Shown: positions 24,461-35,940 of the stretch, piece by piece
How the letters are laid out: every line of letters begins with the position of its first letter
How positions within the stretch are numbered: position 1 is the first letter of the stretch
Assembly (NCBI GenBank): GCA_022316685.1
Contig: JAKJHU010000026.1
Span: 806,001-870,000 of the forward strand
DNA length: 64,000 nucleotides
From: Progne subis subis
Lineage: Eukaryota; Chordata; Aves; Passeriformes; Hirundinidae
Direction: 5' to 3'
The notes under the pieces: model-generated
Told to the model about the DNA's origin: nothing
Seen by the model: the letters and a program-made list of their open reading frames with translations, nothing else
Database searches by the model: none
Made by a program: the position numbers and the translations under genes

Positions 24461-25078
24461 TCGGATTTATGTACCCAGTATCTGCATAAATATATGTCTA
24501 TTTCAGAATCAACATATTTAAATTATCTTACAGGCTGTCCCACAAGGTATATTTTTGAATGTTCATATCTGAGTTCTTTGTTCTATGTTCACTTCAAGAC
24601 AATATCTTTCGTATTTCCCTTATTATACTTTCCTTATTCAATTTTCTTCTTAGTCTGCTTCTGAAAGAATTAAGCCTGGTGAATTTTCTTTCAGAAGTAT
24701 ACAGAAATTGACCTAAGATGAAGCTATCTCTTGTAATGGCATAAAAATTTATACCACATCTCATAAATATATTTTTATTCAGATACATATTCATATGTAT
24801 TTTCCAATAAAAGTCTCTTCTTTTTTTACCCTGTTATATTTTATCCTATGGATTCAATGACACATCACCTTCTGAACTTTTTCTGTGTATAAGGACAGCT
24901 ATTTGATCTCATTACAACACTCAGTGTTTTGGGGGGCATTACTGCTTCCCATTGCTGCATTTTTTCAGATCATCAGTGCAACCCCTGTTGATGACAATCC
25001 GTCATAGGGAGATCTGCAGGGCACAGACAACACTGTTACTAGCCAGTGATAGTGTTGCATTTCATCCCAGCCAGGCTT

Positions 25079-25140
25079 CGTGTTGCCCCGACGACAACGC
25101 AGCCGCATAATTGCGATTACATGTCATTTCTTCTGGGCCG
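25079..25140. other. CpG cluster in AT-rich DNA
   Basis: Seven CpG dinucleotides occur within 62 bases (at 25079, 25089, 25092, 25098, 25104, 25114 and 25139), inside sequence that otherwise has almost none. No repeat family is recognised. Retained CpG in a non-island context can mean constraint, local lack of methylation or a young insertion. The overlapping openings at 25046-25261 and 25062-25334 show no domain. Confidence 0.4.
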
Positions 25141-25517
25141 TACTGCTGAATATTTTTTGACTTATGTTGTGGATAACACCTCTGTAAAGAACATATTGGA
25201 ATTATACTGTGTCTTCTCTTGGGATATGATGCTAACTGGAATGCTTGATGATCAGGAGTAGACTGCCACACATTAACATTAGAAACTTGTGTAAACTTAG
25301 ATGGAAGTCTCCAATCACTTTCTTGCCATTTCAAGTGAGCATCTGAATACCCCGAGGTTCTTTTATTAGCTTATGTATAAGTTGCTTTTCTCAAGGAAAT
25401 CTGTCCTTCAGATGCTCAGAGTTTATTGATTGAAAAATGAAAGTTATGCGTGTAGACATCAGGATCTGATGCAGGTCTGAAACAAATCAGATTGGTACTT
25501 CTGAGTACCTGTGCAAG

Positions 25518-25520
<3 letters not shown>

Positions 25521-25562
<42 letters not shown>

Positions 25563-25576
25563 AAAAGAAAAAAAAA
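25521..25576. repeat. A-rich tract
   Basis: About 56 bases of A with two G interruptions. No AATAAA lies directly upstream. Confidence 0.9.
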
Positions 25577-26796
25577 GCAGCTTTAAAATGTATTAGGTAA
25601 TTAATTTCAATGGAAAGAAGTACAGATTTATTTTATATTGTATTCAAGACAGTAAGAACTACAAAAGTCTGTCACCTTTATTGTTGGAAACAATAATCTC
25701 AATCATTCTGTCATCTTCAGATTTCAAGACTGGATCTCACTGTGTTGTAAATTACAAATACGAACTCAAGCAGAACGAGTGCTAGTAAGAATCGTATACT
25801 TCACACAATGAAGATGTAGCAGTCTAGTCACAGGCATGGCAAGCCTTGTAGATATGAGGTAATTCCAAGTAATAGTATTGAAAAGCTATTACATACAGAA
25901 TTATCTGGTTTTTTTAAAAAGTTTTCCTATGTTCTCTCCACAAATTTGGGATGCTAATGTCCATTCACTAAAATATCTCCTGTTATGACATATCTCAACT
26001 CTCAAGTCAGATCTAAAATATTTGACAAAAGAAGATGTTTTTTTGACTTTTTCAAAGTGACTGTTTCAAAGTCAATAGCCAAACTTAATTATGAAGAATT
26101 AAATGAAGAAGAAAACTCTGTAAGGGAAGCCTTAAGCTAGAAATTCCCCATGTCATCACATGTATTGGTGTTAGGTTTTTTTCAGTGTATGTTCTTCATT
26201 TTACCTACTTTCTTGTTTAGTATATTTGTATAAATACTTGTGTCAATGTAGTGTTTTCACTGACTTGGCCAGGTTACTAAAGCATGGTTATCTGCTGATA
26301 CGATAAGGTACTTCTTTCTTCCAGTGGTTGCTGCCAAGTTCTAAAATTCACAGTGTATCATATATTTGCTCCTGAAATAAAAGGTAAAATCAAGACCGAT
26401 TTATTAGCTCCAGAATCACTTCTCAGCAAGGAATATGGGTTAATCTGACTATGGTCAGATAGAACAGCATAGCAAAAGCAGATCTGCAGTAAAACAACTT
26501 ATAGACTGCACTGTGCACGTTTGGTAAGAATGGAAAAAGTTGTGGACTTTACACCAAGAACTGAATATTCATACGTGATTGAAGAACATTAGGTGGGCTC
26601 CTAGAGCACATTTTTTAAATTGTTTTCATCTCGAATTAATCCAGTCTGTGTAATCTGCAACTACTCCATGATATAAATCATGGTACAAGAAGCAGAATCA
26701 TTTAGGAGTTTTATTTGAAAAGCACATTCCTGCTTCAAATTTACAGCATTATTATACACATACTCTGCTTCAGCTTTAGAGTTTGATTAAGTCCAC

Positions 26797-27120
26797 AAAA
26801 AAAAAAAAAAAATTGGAAAAGGGAAGGGAAGGGAAGGGAAGGAAGGGAAGGGAAGGGAAGGGAAGGGAAGGGAAGGGAAGGGAAGGGAAGGGAAGGGAAG
26901 GGAAGGGAAGGGAAGGGAAGGGAAGGGAAGGGAAGGGAAGGGAAGGGAAGGGAAGGGAAGGGAAGGGAAGGGAAGGGAAGGGAAGGGAAGGGAAGGAAGG
27001 GAAGGGAAGGGAAGGGAAGGGAAGGAAGGGAAGGGAAGGGAAGGGAAGGGAAGGGAAGGGAAGGGAAGGGAAGGGAAGGGAAGGGAAGGGAAGGGAAGGG
27101 AAGGGAAGGGAAGGGAAGGG
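26797..27120 (+). repeat. (GGGAA)n array, about 300 bp
   Basis: An A run of about 17 bases leads into roughly 60 units of GGGAA (26821-27120), with a few units that have lost one G (near 26840, 26994 and 27024). The strand is all purine. Any four neighbouring units fit the G3-N2 spacing of a G-quadruplex motif, and the purine/pyrimidine mirror structure could also form triplex DNA. The 116- and 114-codon openings on either strand are translations of this array. Confidence 0.95.
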
Positions 27121-28895
27121 ATCTCTACCATGAGCCTATGAAGTATCTCAATTAATTTCTGTGCAAGAGATGCACAGAAACATGAAGAGCTACGTGTGTG
27201 CTGCAGAACTGTGAATAAATAGCGTCAGCCTACATTTCTTCTAAATGGACAATGAAAGCCATAGATGGCTTTGACTAGAAACACTTTGTCCTAGTGTCTG
27301 TAAGTTTTACCAAGTTCCAAACATTCATCCCATGAGAACAGAAATGTTTCGAAGATTTTGCATCAGTTATTACCTTCGCATCATGAAGACAAATAGAAGG
27401 TTTTCCTTTATCACTGAACCTTGTTCTTTGTGGTGATTTTTCTTCAATATCCTCTTTCTTTGCTTGCTGCAATACTGCATTTCTTCCAATACTTGATTAA
27501 AAAAGAGTCTTATATAGGGGTTTTTTGTCACCATGGGAAATTATTAACTATGTTCTTAATTAGAATCTGGGCTCTACTGGAGGTTCTCTTGACTATTGCA
27601 TGAACAGTGATTGTTCACTTTTATTGTGTTTTAGTATCTTGAACTACTCCATGTACTTTATTCCATCAGGTTCAAAAATTCAACCAGATTTTTTATCATT
27701 ACACTTACTATGATGATGGAATACAGTAAGAAAAATAAACAAACAAATCATTAAAAAAGTATAGCCACATTCCTTGAATGTCCTATAATACCAAATTGAA
27801 AGGTCAGGTTTCATGCTGCTTTTTACCACATTTACTTAATAGTACATTGGTACTCTCACTGGTATCAAGTGGCTGGTTTTTGACACTTTCATGTGTCCAT
27901 GATGTACACTTTTGAATGTAACTATCTTCATGATGTATGCTAAAGTTCCCGAGTAAATCGATATCTGATTTGTTGGTGGGCAAGTAAAACTTACTTTCTT
28001 GTTCAAGTAAATGTACAAAAATATTTAAAATCAATTGTCATTTTAAATATTTCTGTCCAAAAAACCCCATCTAATGAATTAAAATTTAAAGCATCAGTCA
28101 TGCAAGTTTTATTTCAATGCATTTGATTTTTTTTCTGTATGAAAAAATGATTAATTTGCTTCCAGTTATATTCTGCCTAGTGAAAATACATTTGAAAAAC
28201 AACCTGTGTTCAAAGAACTGTTGGCATGGTAATTTATTCTCATTTAAAATCCAAATTATAGCTCATTAGGGATCCCATATTCTGGGGGGAATGCCCATCA
28301 TTGGTTTTGTTAATGATTCTCTAACGCTATAATTCTGTATGAGTACATGCATTAATTTACATGTAAAACTACCAGTATGTTTAAACTAGATTTGCTGTAA
28401 TGTCACAATCTCTAGAACTAAATTTAGATGAAAACAGAAAGAATTCTGTCTTCAATATGTAAAAAGATTAAAATCTTAAGTGACATTAGCTTGAACTGAG
28501 CTAAACTGAACCAAAGCTCTGGAGGACAAAACCTAATTAATCTATTACTTTGGAAACTTTCTATGGCAATATAATAAATAATATATAACTTACTGCAATA
28601 CATAATGTTCAATTATTAATTTTAATTATTATTTTACCTAGGTGAGTGGACTATTTTTTAAACTTTTTTAAAGAAAACCTTTTTTTTTTTTTTTTAGCAA
28701 TTACTGAGAAGAGCAATGACTGATTGTATTTTTAAGGTCATTTTGTGACTTGGAATTCAAACTGGTTACAAAAAAAGTGTAACACCTTTCATCTTAAGAC
28801 ATTTTAGATGTAAAAGTCAGGGTAGTTTTTGAATAAGTGAAAATCCTTCACAAGTGTGGGTGTTGTATCAAAGTGCTAACAAAAAGAATTACTTA

Positions 28896-28950
28896 GACAT
28901 TCATAAAAAATGTCAGGAGTTTTGACATTCATCAAAAAAGTCAGGAGATA
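28896..28950. repeat. Tandem duplication, 27-28-base unit
   Basis: Two copies of a unit that begins GACATTCAT and contains GTCAGGAG, with small differences in the A run. Confidence 0.85.
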
Positions 28951-29215
28951 TGATTCTTGTGACATTTTGTTAAAATAACAAGGACACAGAATTAAACATT
29001 TTGCCATTACCCCACCCCTTGACACTTTCTCACTCTTGTACAGGGAGGTTGCAAAATCCTAGTAATTCTAATTTGTTTCATTTAATGCCCAGCTTGACAA
29101 TTTCCATGTAGACCTTTAACTTAGAAGCAAGTCATGAAACAACTAGTGGTTTGATCAACTACTGTTTTGTAAAAGAATTTGTTTTGTTTTGCTTTTATGT
29201 TACTCAACTGTAAAA

Positions 29216-29261
29216 GATGCACCTTATTTGTCCTATTTGATGCACCTTATTTGTCTTATTT
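29216..29261. repeat. Tandem duplication, 23-base unit
   Basis: GATGCACCTTATTTGTC starts both copies. The two 23-base units differ at one position. Confidence 0.85.
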
Positions 29262-31089
29262 GTCCTAAGATCTGTCTAATATACCATCTGACTTACAAGT
29301 AAAGGTGTAGATTTTGTAATGAGATTTCATAACAGAAAACTGTATGTTATTATTAAATTAAGATTAGTCTCATGGGCAGTTCCCAAAACTATCTAATTAT
29401 CACACTGATATCAAAATTTAATATTAGTTTACACGTTTTTGTGTACATCTGTCAATAATGTAATTTTTAAAAATTATGTGCAATCTTCTGTTGGGTGGCT
29501 TCCCCCTTCAGACATGCTACAAATATTTATTTTGGCAAAGGACTAAAGGACAGGGGAAAGTTAACTGTATTCTAACATGGCTTAGCTGGTTTAGTTTGGT
29601 ACCTCCATACAAGGCTTAAATGTGCAAAGAGCATATTTTAATGTAATGAGCTATGCAGAGATCTGCAAGCTGAGAACTACTTATTCCTTCATGTCCTTCA
29701 GTAACACATTGACCTGATCCTATAATTACTGCCATAGATAAGCATTAGGAAGAAGCCCCCAACAATCAGAGGTAATACTTCAAACAGGAAAGATGGAGCA
29801 TTGTCCAGTAGATGTGAAGTGATTTGGGGGAAATTAAAAAAAAAAAGAGCAGCTTTGGAATTGTGAGGGTAAGTTACTATAAGAACTTTATACATACTGA
29901 ATCCTCTGAAACAGATGAGAAATGTTTCTAAAACTTTATGGTTTTAACTAAATATCGCTATGCTAATCTGAGGAATATGCTACATGAAATCTCTAACATT
30001 ATGGAGGATTTTTAATTCTTATTTCCTGAGTCTCATTTCTACATCTTAACTTTGTGTGACTATTGAGTTTGTCTAATATTTTATCAACAGGTTGTAGAAA
30101 TTCCAAAAGGGTAAGACTTTAAATTCTATATGACTTATTCAGATATTCTTTTTGGGAGCAAGAATACTGTGAGCATACTTAATGACAAAGAAGTTTTTGG
30201 TAATACAATGCTTGCAGGTCTCTTTATATGTGTAATCAAAGGATATCTTTAAGTTTTTGCACACTGTTAAGTTCTTTCAGGTCAAAACTGTATGGAAAAT
30301 CTAATATTTCATGGTACCATGAGGATTTCCAGGGATCACTGAGTGTGATCCTTAGTTCACTCAAATTCATGTTTACAATTAAAATTACTGATACTGAGTT
30401 ATAAAATCTGACCTGCAAAGGATCATTGCTAGCTGCTATTCTTTTAAAGCTGTATAACTTGAATTTGTCCTACAGTGATACAGGAATAGTAACAAGGGGA
30501 TATACTGCACTGAAGTCTTATACAAAACCCCTCAACTTTCAGTTTTATTTTATTAAAATGGTTTAAACACAGTAAAGGCTTCCTGCCTTCAGAGCATGGG
30601 ATATGGAAAAATTGTTCAGACATTTTCAACATTGCAAATGTCTGAACTATCTACTTATTTTTAGTCCTCTTGAAAGACTACTTTTATGATCTTGTTCTTT
30701 ATCACCTGAATAATAATCATGTACCTGGCACACACAGCCTCTCACATACATACTCACAGCTGTTTTAAAACATTAAATCATTTAGCCACGTTTCCTTTTA
30801 TATATAAAGAGGTATAATTTGTGCAAATGCAATTTAATTAGCAGACTAATTATATTTTGCACATTTAGAAATACACTAAATTTTGTTTCTGTTTCAATTA
30901 AGTAATTGCTTAATTATTCTATAAACAGAATTAGCTAATGTAGAAGGAACCAAAAATTCAATCAGGAATTAAATCATTCACTAAATGGTTCAGCAAATAA
31001 AAGGCACTGCATGGTCTCTTTTACTATTTCCAGCAACATGTTCTTGCTAATGCCCTGATTCAGCAATATATTTATGTGTCTGAGCAATT

Positions 31090-31510
31090 TTCAGGGCCCC
31101 AAGGGTACTGCCAGCTCTGGACAGCCATGTCCAGCCCCTGGGCTTCCTCACCCTGCCCACAGCCCAGGAACTCATGTCAGAGCCCTGAGGCCAGCAGCCC
31201 CTGCCCCAGTGATCCCATAGCAGTAGGGCCAGTCTCCAGCTAACCACAGCCCTGCCCTGCCACAGGTCCAGATCTGAGCTCAGTCTCTGCCTGTCCAGGG
31301 GCTGCCCCCATCCCTCCCCACTGCCCTGCTCCTGGCTGGGGCAGTGGGGCAGTCCTGGATACCGCACCCTGCCTGGATAGGTTCAGGAGAGTCCCTGTTG
31401 GGCCAGCACCCAGCCTCAGGTCACTGCCAACTGCTGAGCTGCCCTGCAGCATTCTCCATAGGCTGGTGGCTATCATCCAGCACTCCACAGGAAAAGCCAC
31501 CTGGCATGTC
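31090..31510. other. GC-rich, CpG-poor block of unknown origin
   Basis: About 420 bp of clearly higher GC content than the flanks, with phrases such as CAGCCCCTGCCCCAGTGATC and many CAG/CTG triplets, but almost no CpG (one in ATACCGCACC). Openings occur in several frames (31047-31367 and 31240-31500 minus, 31344-31556 plus), as expected for GC-rich DNA poor in stop codons. None resembles a known protein. CpG loss suggests an old methylated repeat or retrocopy rather than a CpG-island promoter. Confidence 0.45.
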
Positions 31511-31978
31511 CCTAGTGAAATTTAAGAGAGGTCCCAGATGTAGCAATTTAACTTAACATGAAGCAATCTTGCATCATGCCGGCAGTGGGTGTCAAGTAAA
31601 TGAAAGGCAGACCAGCAAGAGTCATGGTTTGAGCTTCTGGAGTCTTGTGAAAAGCCCAAACAGTACTATCATCAGTCATGAAAATGGAGAGCTGTATTAC
31701 AGTGTTGAAATCTGGAAAGACAACTTTCTGTGAGGATGTATGTGGACCTTTTCTTCCATGGTTTCTGAGCTGGCACCAGCCTGCCTCCCACCAGCTCAGA
31801 AGAATGTAGAAAGACCATATGTCTGACTGTGTAATGTGCCCACATGCCTCACCTGAGAATTCAGCATGTCTTTCCCCTTTTAAGCTCTGAAAAATATTGA
31901 TTCTGCCAGAACTTTGAGGTTAGTGAAGTTGGATTTCTGCCTTTACATGAGTTTCCAAGAAAGACTAAGGCAATTTTA

Positions 31979-31983
<5 letters not shown>

Positions 31984-32023
<40 letters not shown>
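31984..32023. repeat. Poly(A) tract, 40 bases
   Basis: Uninterrupted A run, with no obvious retroelement or AATAAA immediately upstream. Confidence 0.9.
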
Positions 32024-32025
<2 letters not shown>

Positions 32026-35000
32026 AAGAAATTCTCATAACAATATACACATCAAATACTTTGTTCAAGACTTAAAATGTGTTTTCACTTTCCTGATTAA
32101 AGATCTGTCTTCATAGGCTGCTCCTCTTTGTAGATTTTTTTCTATTTGCTCAAATAAATATGGAATGTTTTCTTACGCTGAATAAATCAGGAGTAATGAC
32201 TCCTAGTCAGACTAGTAATGGTATCTGTGTGCGATTTTGATGAAACTAGTGGTTAAAAAAAAATCTGCTTAATTCAGGGGACTCTTAGACTGTGTTGCTT
32301 CTGAAATAGAAGTTAGTGGGGTTTCTTTTTTTCAACAAAATTGTTGATAAAATGCAATGGACAGGATGGACAGGTACAAGCTGAATATTGATAATGGAAG
32401 CCCTGTTGGTTAAGTTTTATACAGTACAAGTATTCCTAAAGGAAAACTTGATAGTCAAAGATATCCACACTTTGGGTTCCAGTTCATATTTTCAATTGAC
32501 ATAATTTAAATAATAATCTAGACAACAAAAGTGGATTTTTTACTGAGACATTATTCAGTGAAAATGTGACAAAATTTAATGCAGAAGTTCTGTTAAACAT
32601 TTTGGCCTTGGAATAGCATGATTCAATTATTTCAAGACAGAAACGAAACATAGAATTTGTGTACAAATAATATGAACGCTTGCTATCACAGGCAAATTTG
32701 AATCTTGCTTCAAGGTCAGTTGAAGTGGTACCAAGATGGGATGGGGAGAGGTTTAATTCTGTGCAATGGTTTTGTATTGGGATGTTGGTTTTCTTTTGTC
32801 TCACAACTAACAGTCATATTTTGCAGTAATGTAAATCTTCTGCATCTGAAAATCACTTATTAATAACTAAAGCCTGAGAGTTATAACCCCACCAGAAAAT
32901 AAGATTGCATATTTCACTGTTTATAAAGTTATTTAAGCTATGTAAGCTTTTAATAAAGTGGACTTTCACATTCCTCTAGAAACACAGAATCAAACTACCA
33001 CCAAAAAAAAAAAAAAAATAGCATACTGGTCTCTCAAGTGTATCATGTCTTCCATACTTCTTTCCTTTGAAATATTCCTTCAAAAATACTAGAACTTAAT
33101 AATATTTAACAGCATTGTTTCAATCCTTCTCTTGCCTTTGTACACTTTAATTTGTGTTTTTAATAACATTTTTCAGATGCTTAACATCCAAGACTTATTC
33201 TTGTAATTGACACACGGATATTGCTTTTTAAACCTATAATTTAAGCAGTTTTCACATATTATTCGTGGTACTATCTTCTTGAATATAGAAATAATAATAG
33301 TAGAGCACGTAGCTAATAAAATAACTAAAGAGAAAGGTGGGTGTGGAAAGAAAAAATGAAAAACGAAAGAATGGATAGATTCCAAACAGGAAACTCTGCA
33401 GTTAAATATAGAATGAGAAATGGTACATTACGTTATGTTTAAGTAGCCCTGTTGAAGTAAATTGGATTATTCGCCTCAGTAAAGAACACATGATTTGGTT
33501 CTTTTATGTATAAAATGCTTTGGTCTAATTTGGAATGAAAATCTGACACAGATGAAAAAGGAGGAGCTGAATACTGTGTACTTTTTAACATACCTGTTTG
33601 CATTTCATACGGATGAACTGCAAAATGCCTAAGATTGTAATTACAGGGGAATGGACTATCTGGTAAAGAATCATCTCTAAATCTGTCCCATTTTTTTTAA
33701 AACTTAATTAAATTTAAGTTTCTTCATGTTTCTGACTATTAGGCAACAAATACAAGTAGTAAAAAATATTTTTTGTTTTTCAAAGACTTTTCTTGTAAAT
33801 ACAACTTTCACTGACTTAAGAGCTGATTGAACAACACACTTGAATATGTTTAATTGCTTCAACAAATTCAAGACTTTGATACAAACAAGTTATCATAAGA
33901 AAATTAAGTCACCAGATCAAGGCCCTGATTGTTTATAAATTCAGATTAAAGGCAAAATAAAATATAGGGGAATAAGAATTTCTGCCCAATAAGAGGAATG
34001 TGTTTTTGTTGTTTGGTTTGTTGGTTTTTTTGGGGGTTTTTTTTCAGTTTTGTGAGACATTGTGCACTTCCAGAAGAAAGTGACACTGGATGGCATGGTC
34101 TTTTTACAGCTTTTATCCTGAATCCCTACGTTTTTCACATCCATTCTCTGCCACTTTTTACCCCGTACCACTCAGCTACGCCTATTTCCAGAAATTGCAC
34201 TTTCAAACGGGAGCTAAGATTCCCATCCCAGATGGGCATTTCCTGGAAGCTCTCAAATACAGGAATTCACGCATTTCAAAGTAGTTTCAAACTTTCTGGT
34301 TTTCCGGTCATAGGAAAAAAATGTTTCTCCTCCTTTGATAAGAAAATAAGGATTAATCAAGACAAGACAAACAATTGTTTAGATTACATTTTTTTTCTCT
34401 TCACCAGTGTTTCTAAACTGGAAAGAAAGTTTTCTGCTGGGTTTCTCTTCTATGACAGAATGATGATTCTTGGAATCTCTTGACAGGCTGCTTAAAAAAT
34501 TTTGTATTAACTAAAATAAAATATCAGTTTAGGAAAATAATGAATACAAGAGTTTCCCCTTCAATTCTAGCATTATTTTACAGAAATTTTCCACTGTTCT
34601 GTTGTTGGACTTGTCAGCCTCAACTTCTGCCATATTTAACTGCCAATAAAATCAATTTGTCTCAGATTAAATTTTATTTGATATTTTCAGTCCTCCTAAA
34701 CTTATTTAATCCATTCAAGGAACACAAGAGTGATGGCATGCTTCTTCAATCAAATTAAATACCAGTTCTTATTTTAATATATCACACTATCAGAACATTA
34801 TATAACACAACTAGTTAGCATCTGTAAAAGGGAAAATTCTTTGGTATATTCATAACTTCTTAAATGTAATATGTGGGATAATTTCTGGTATTCCTTATAT
34901 TATATTATTCTATGTTGTTGATCTTCCGTAGCTATCATAAGGAACTTCTATGTGTTGTAATCCTTCCTCTGAAATATAACTGTGGGGTTTTTTCAGCTGT

Positions 35001-35889
35001 TGGAAAGAAATTGATTAAAAAAAATATCTAAATCACCTAAGACTGAATTTGAAGAATACAGTGCAAGATTGATCTGTATGATTTCTCTTACTTCTCTCTA
35101 ATACTGAATAATTGAGTAGATCTCAGTGGTTAAATCTGGTTGTGTTCAAACTGTAATTTAGCTTTACATAACATATAAATTTGCATAATTTTGTCTCAGC
35201 TGTTAGACCCACTTATACCTATATTCTGCTATGATAATATCTAGTTTTCTATTGGATAATAGAAAGATATGGCTGCAGGGGTGGAAAAAGAAACAAAATA
35301 AAAATCAAACTTCTTTTTAATGCATACTATTTATTGTATTTCAATATTTCAATAGGCCTACTATAATGAGGTCATACTAATGTCAGCTCAGAATCTAATG
35401 TGCAGAAAATCCTACATAAATCTTATGGACTGCTTCCCAGTAAGTATTAATGAAAGGAACAAAAAACCTAGACAAAGAAATTGTCTATGTGGAGCTACAG
35501 GTCAAAGTTAGAGTAAATCTGGATTTAAAAAGCAAAGAAAATAAGATCACAGGCATAGAAGCAATCTCTTGAGACACCAAAATTATATTTTAAAGAAAAT
35601 TTTAGTCATACTATTTCAGACTGTTTAATTTCACAGCTATGGAGAATGTAATTGATCTACCATCTTTGGTGTCTGTTCTGCAGAAAGATTATCCTATATT
35701 TGTATCTTGCAACAACACTGATAGTCCTTATGCTTGTTTATGATGGATCACACAAAGTGTAAAATCATTTTCTCAGACAAACATCTGTATCATAAACAAT
35801 TTCCAAACTTTTCACATTTTTTACAGGTATACAGGTAGAGTGTTATTAGGGACTGTTGCAGGAACAACAGAGAGGCTTTAGGGGGATCC

Positions 35890-35940
35890 AAAAAAAAAAA
35901 AAAAAAAATTAAAAATAAAATATATATATATATATATATA
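35890..35940. repeat. A-rich run followed by (TA)n
   Basis: About 19 A, a short mixed stretch, then ten TA units. Confidence 0.9.

Larger units (their letters stand above)
21951..26796. other. AT-rich intergenic DNA
   Basis: No gene recognised. It holds a triplicated 17-base unit at 24417-24460, a CpG cluster at 25079-25140 and an A-rich tract at 25521-25576. Openings of 60-90 codons are unremarkable. Confidence 0.5.
27121..31089. other. AT-rich intergenic DNA
   Basis: No gene recognised. It contains two short tandem duplications (28896-28950 and 29216-29261) and a T run near 28680. Openings of 60-76 codons have no motifs. Confidence 0.5.

Noticed and set aside
26783..27133. 116- and 114-codon low-complexity proteins on both strands
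   Set aside because: Direct translations of the GGGAA array.
33998..34483. 161-codon plus-strand opening with a hydrophobic start
   Set aside because: The hydrophobic start comes from T/G-rich simple sequence. No domain, signal-peptide logic or conserved neighbour is visible.
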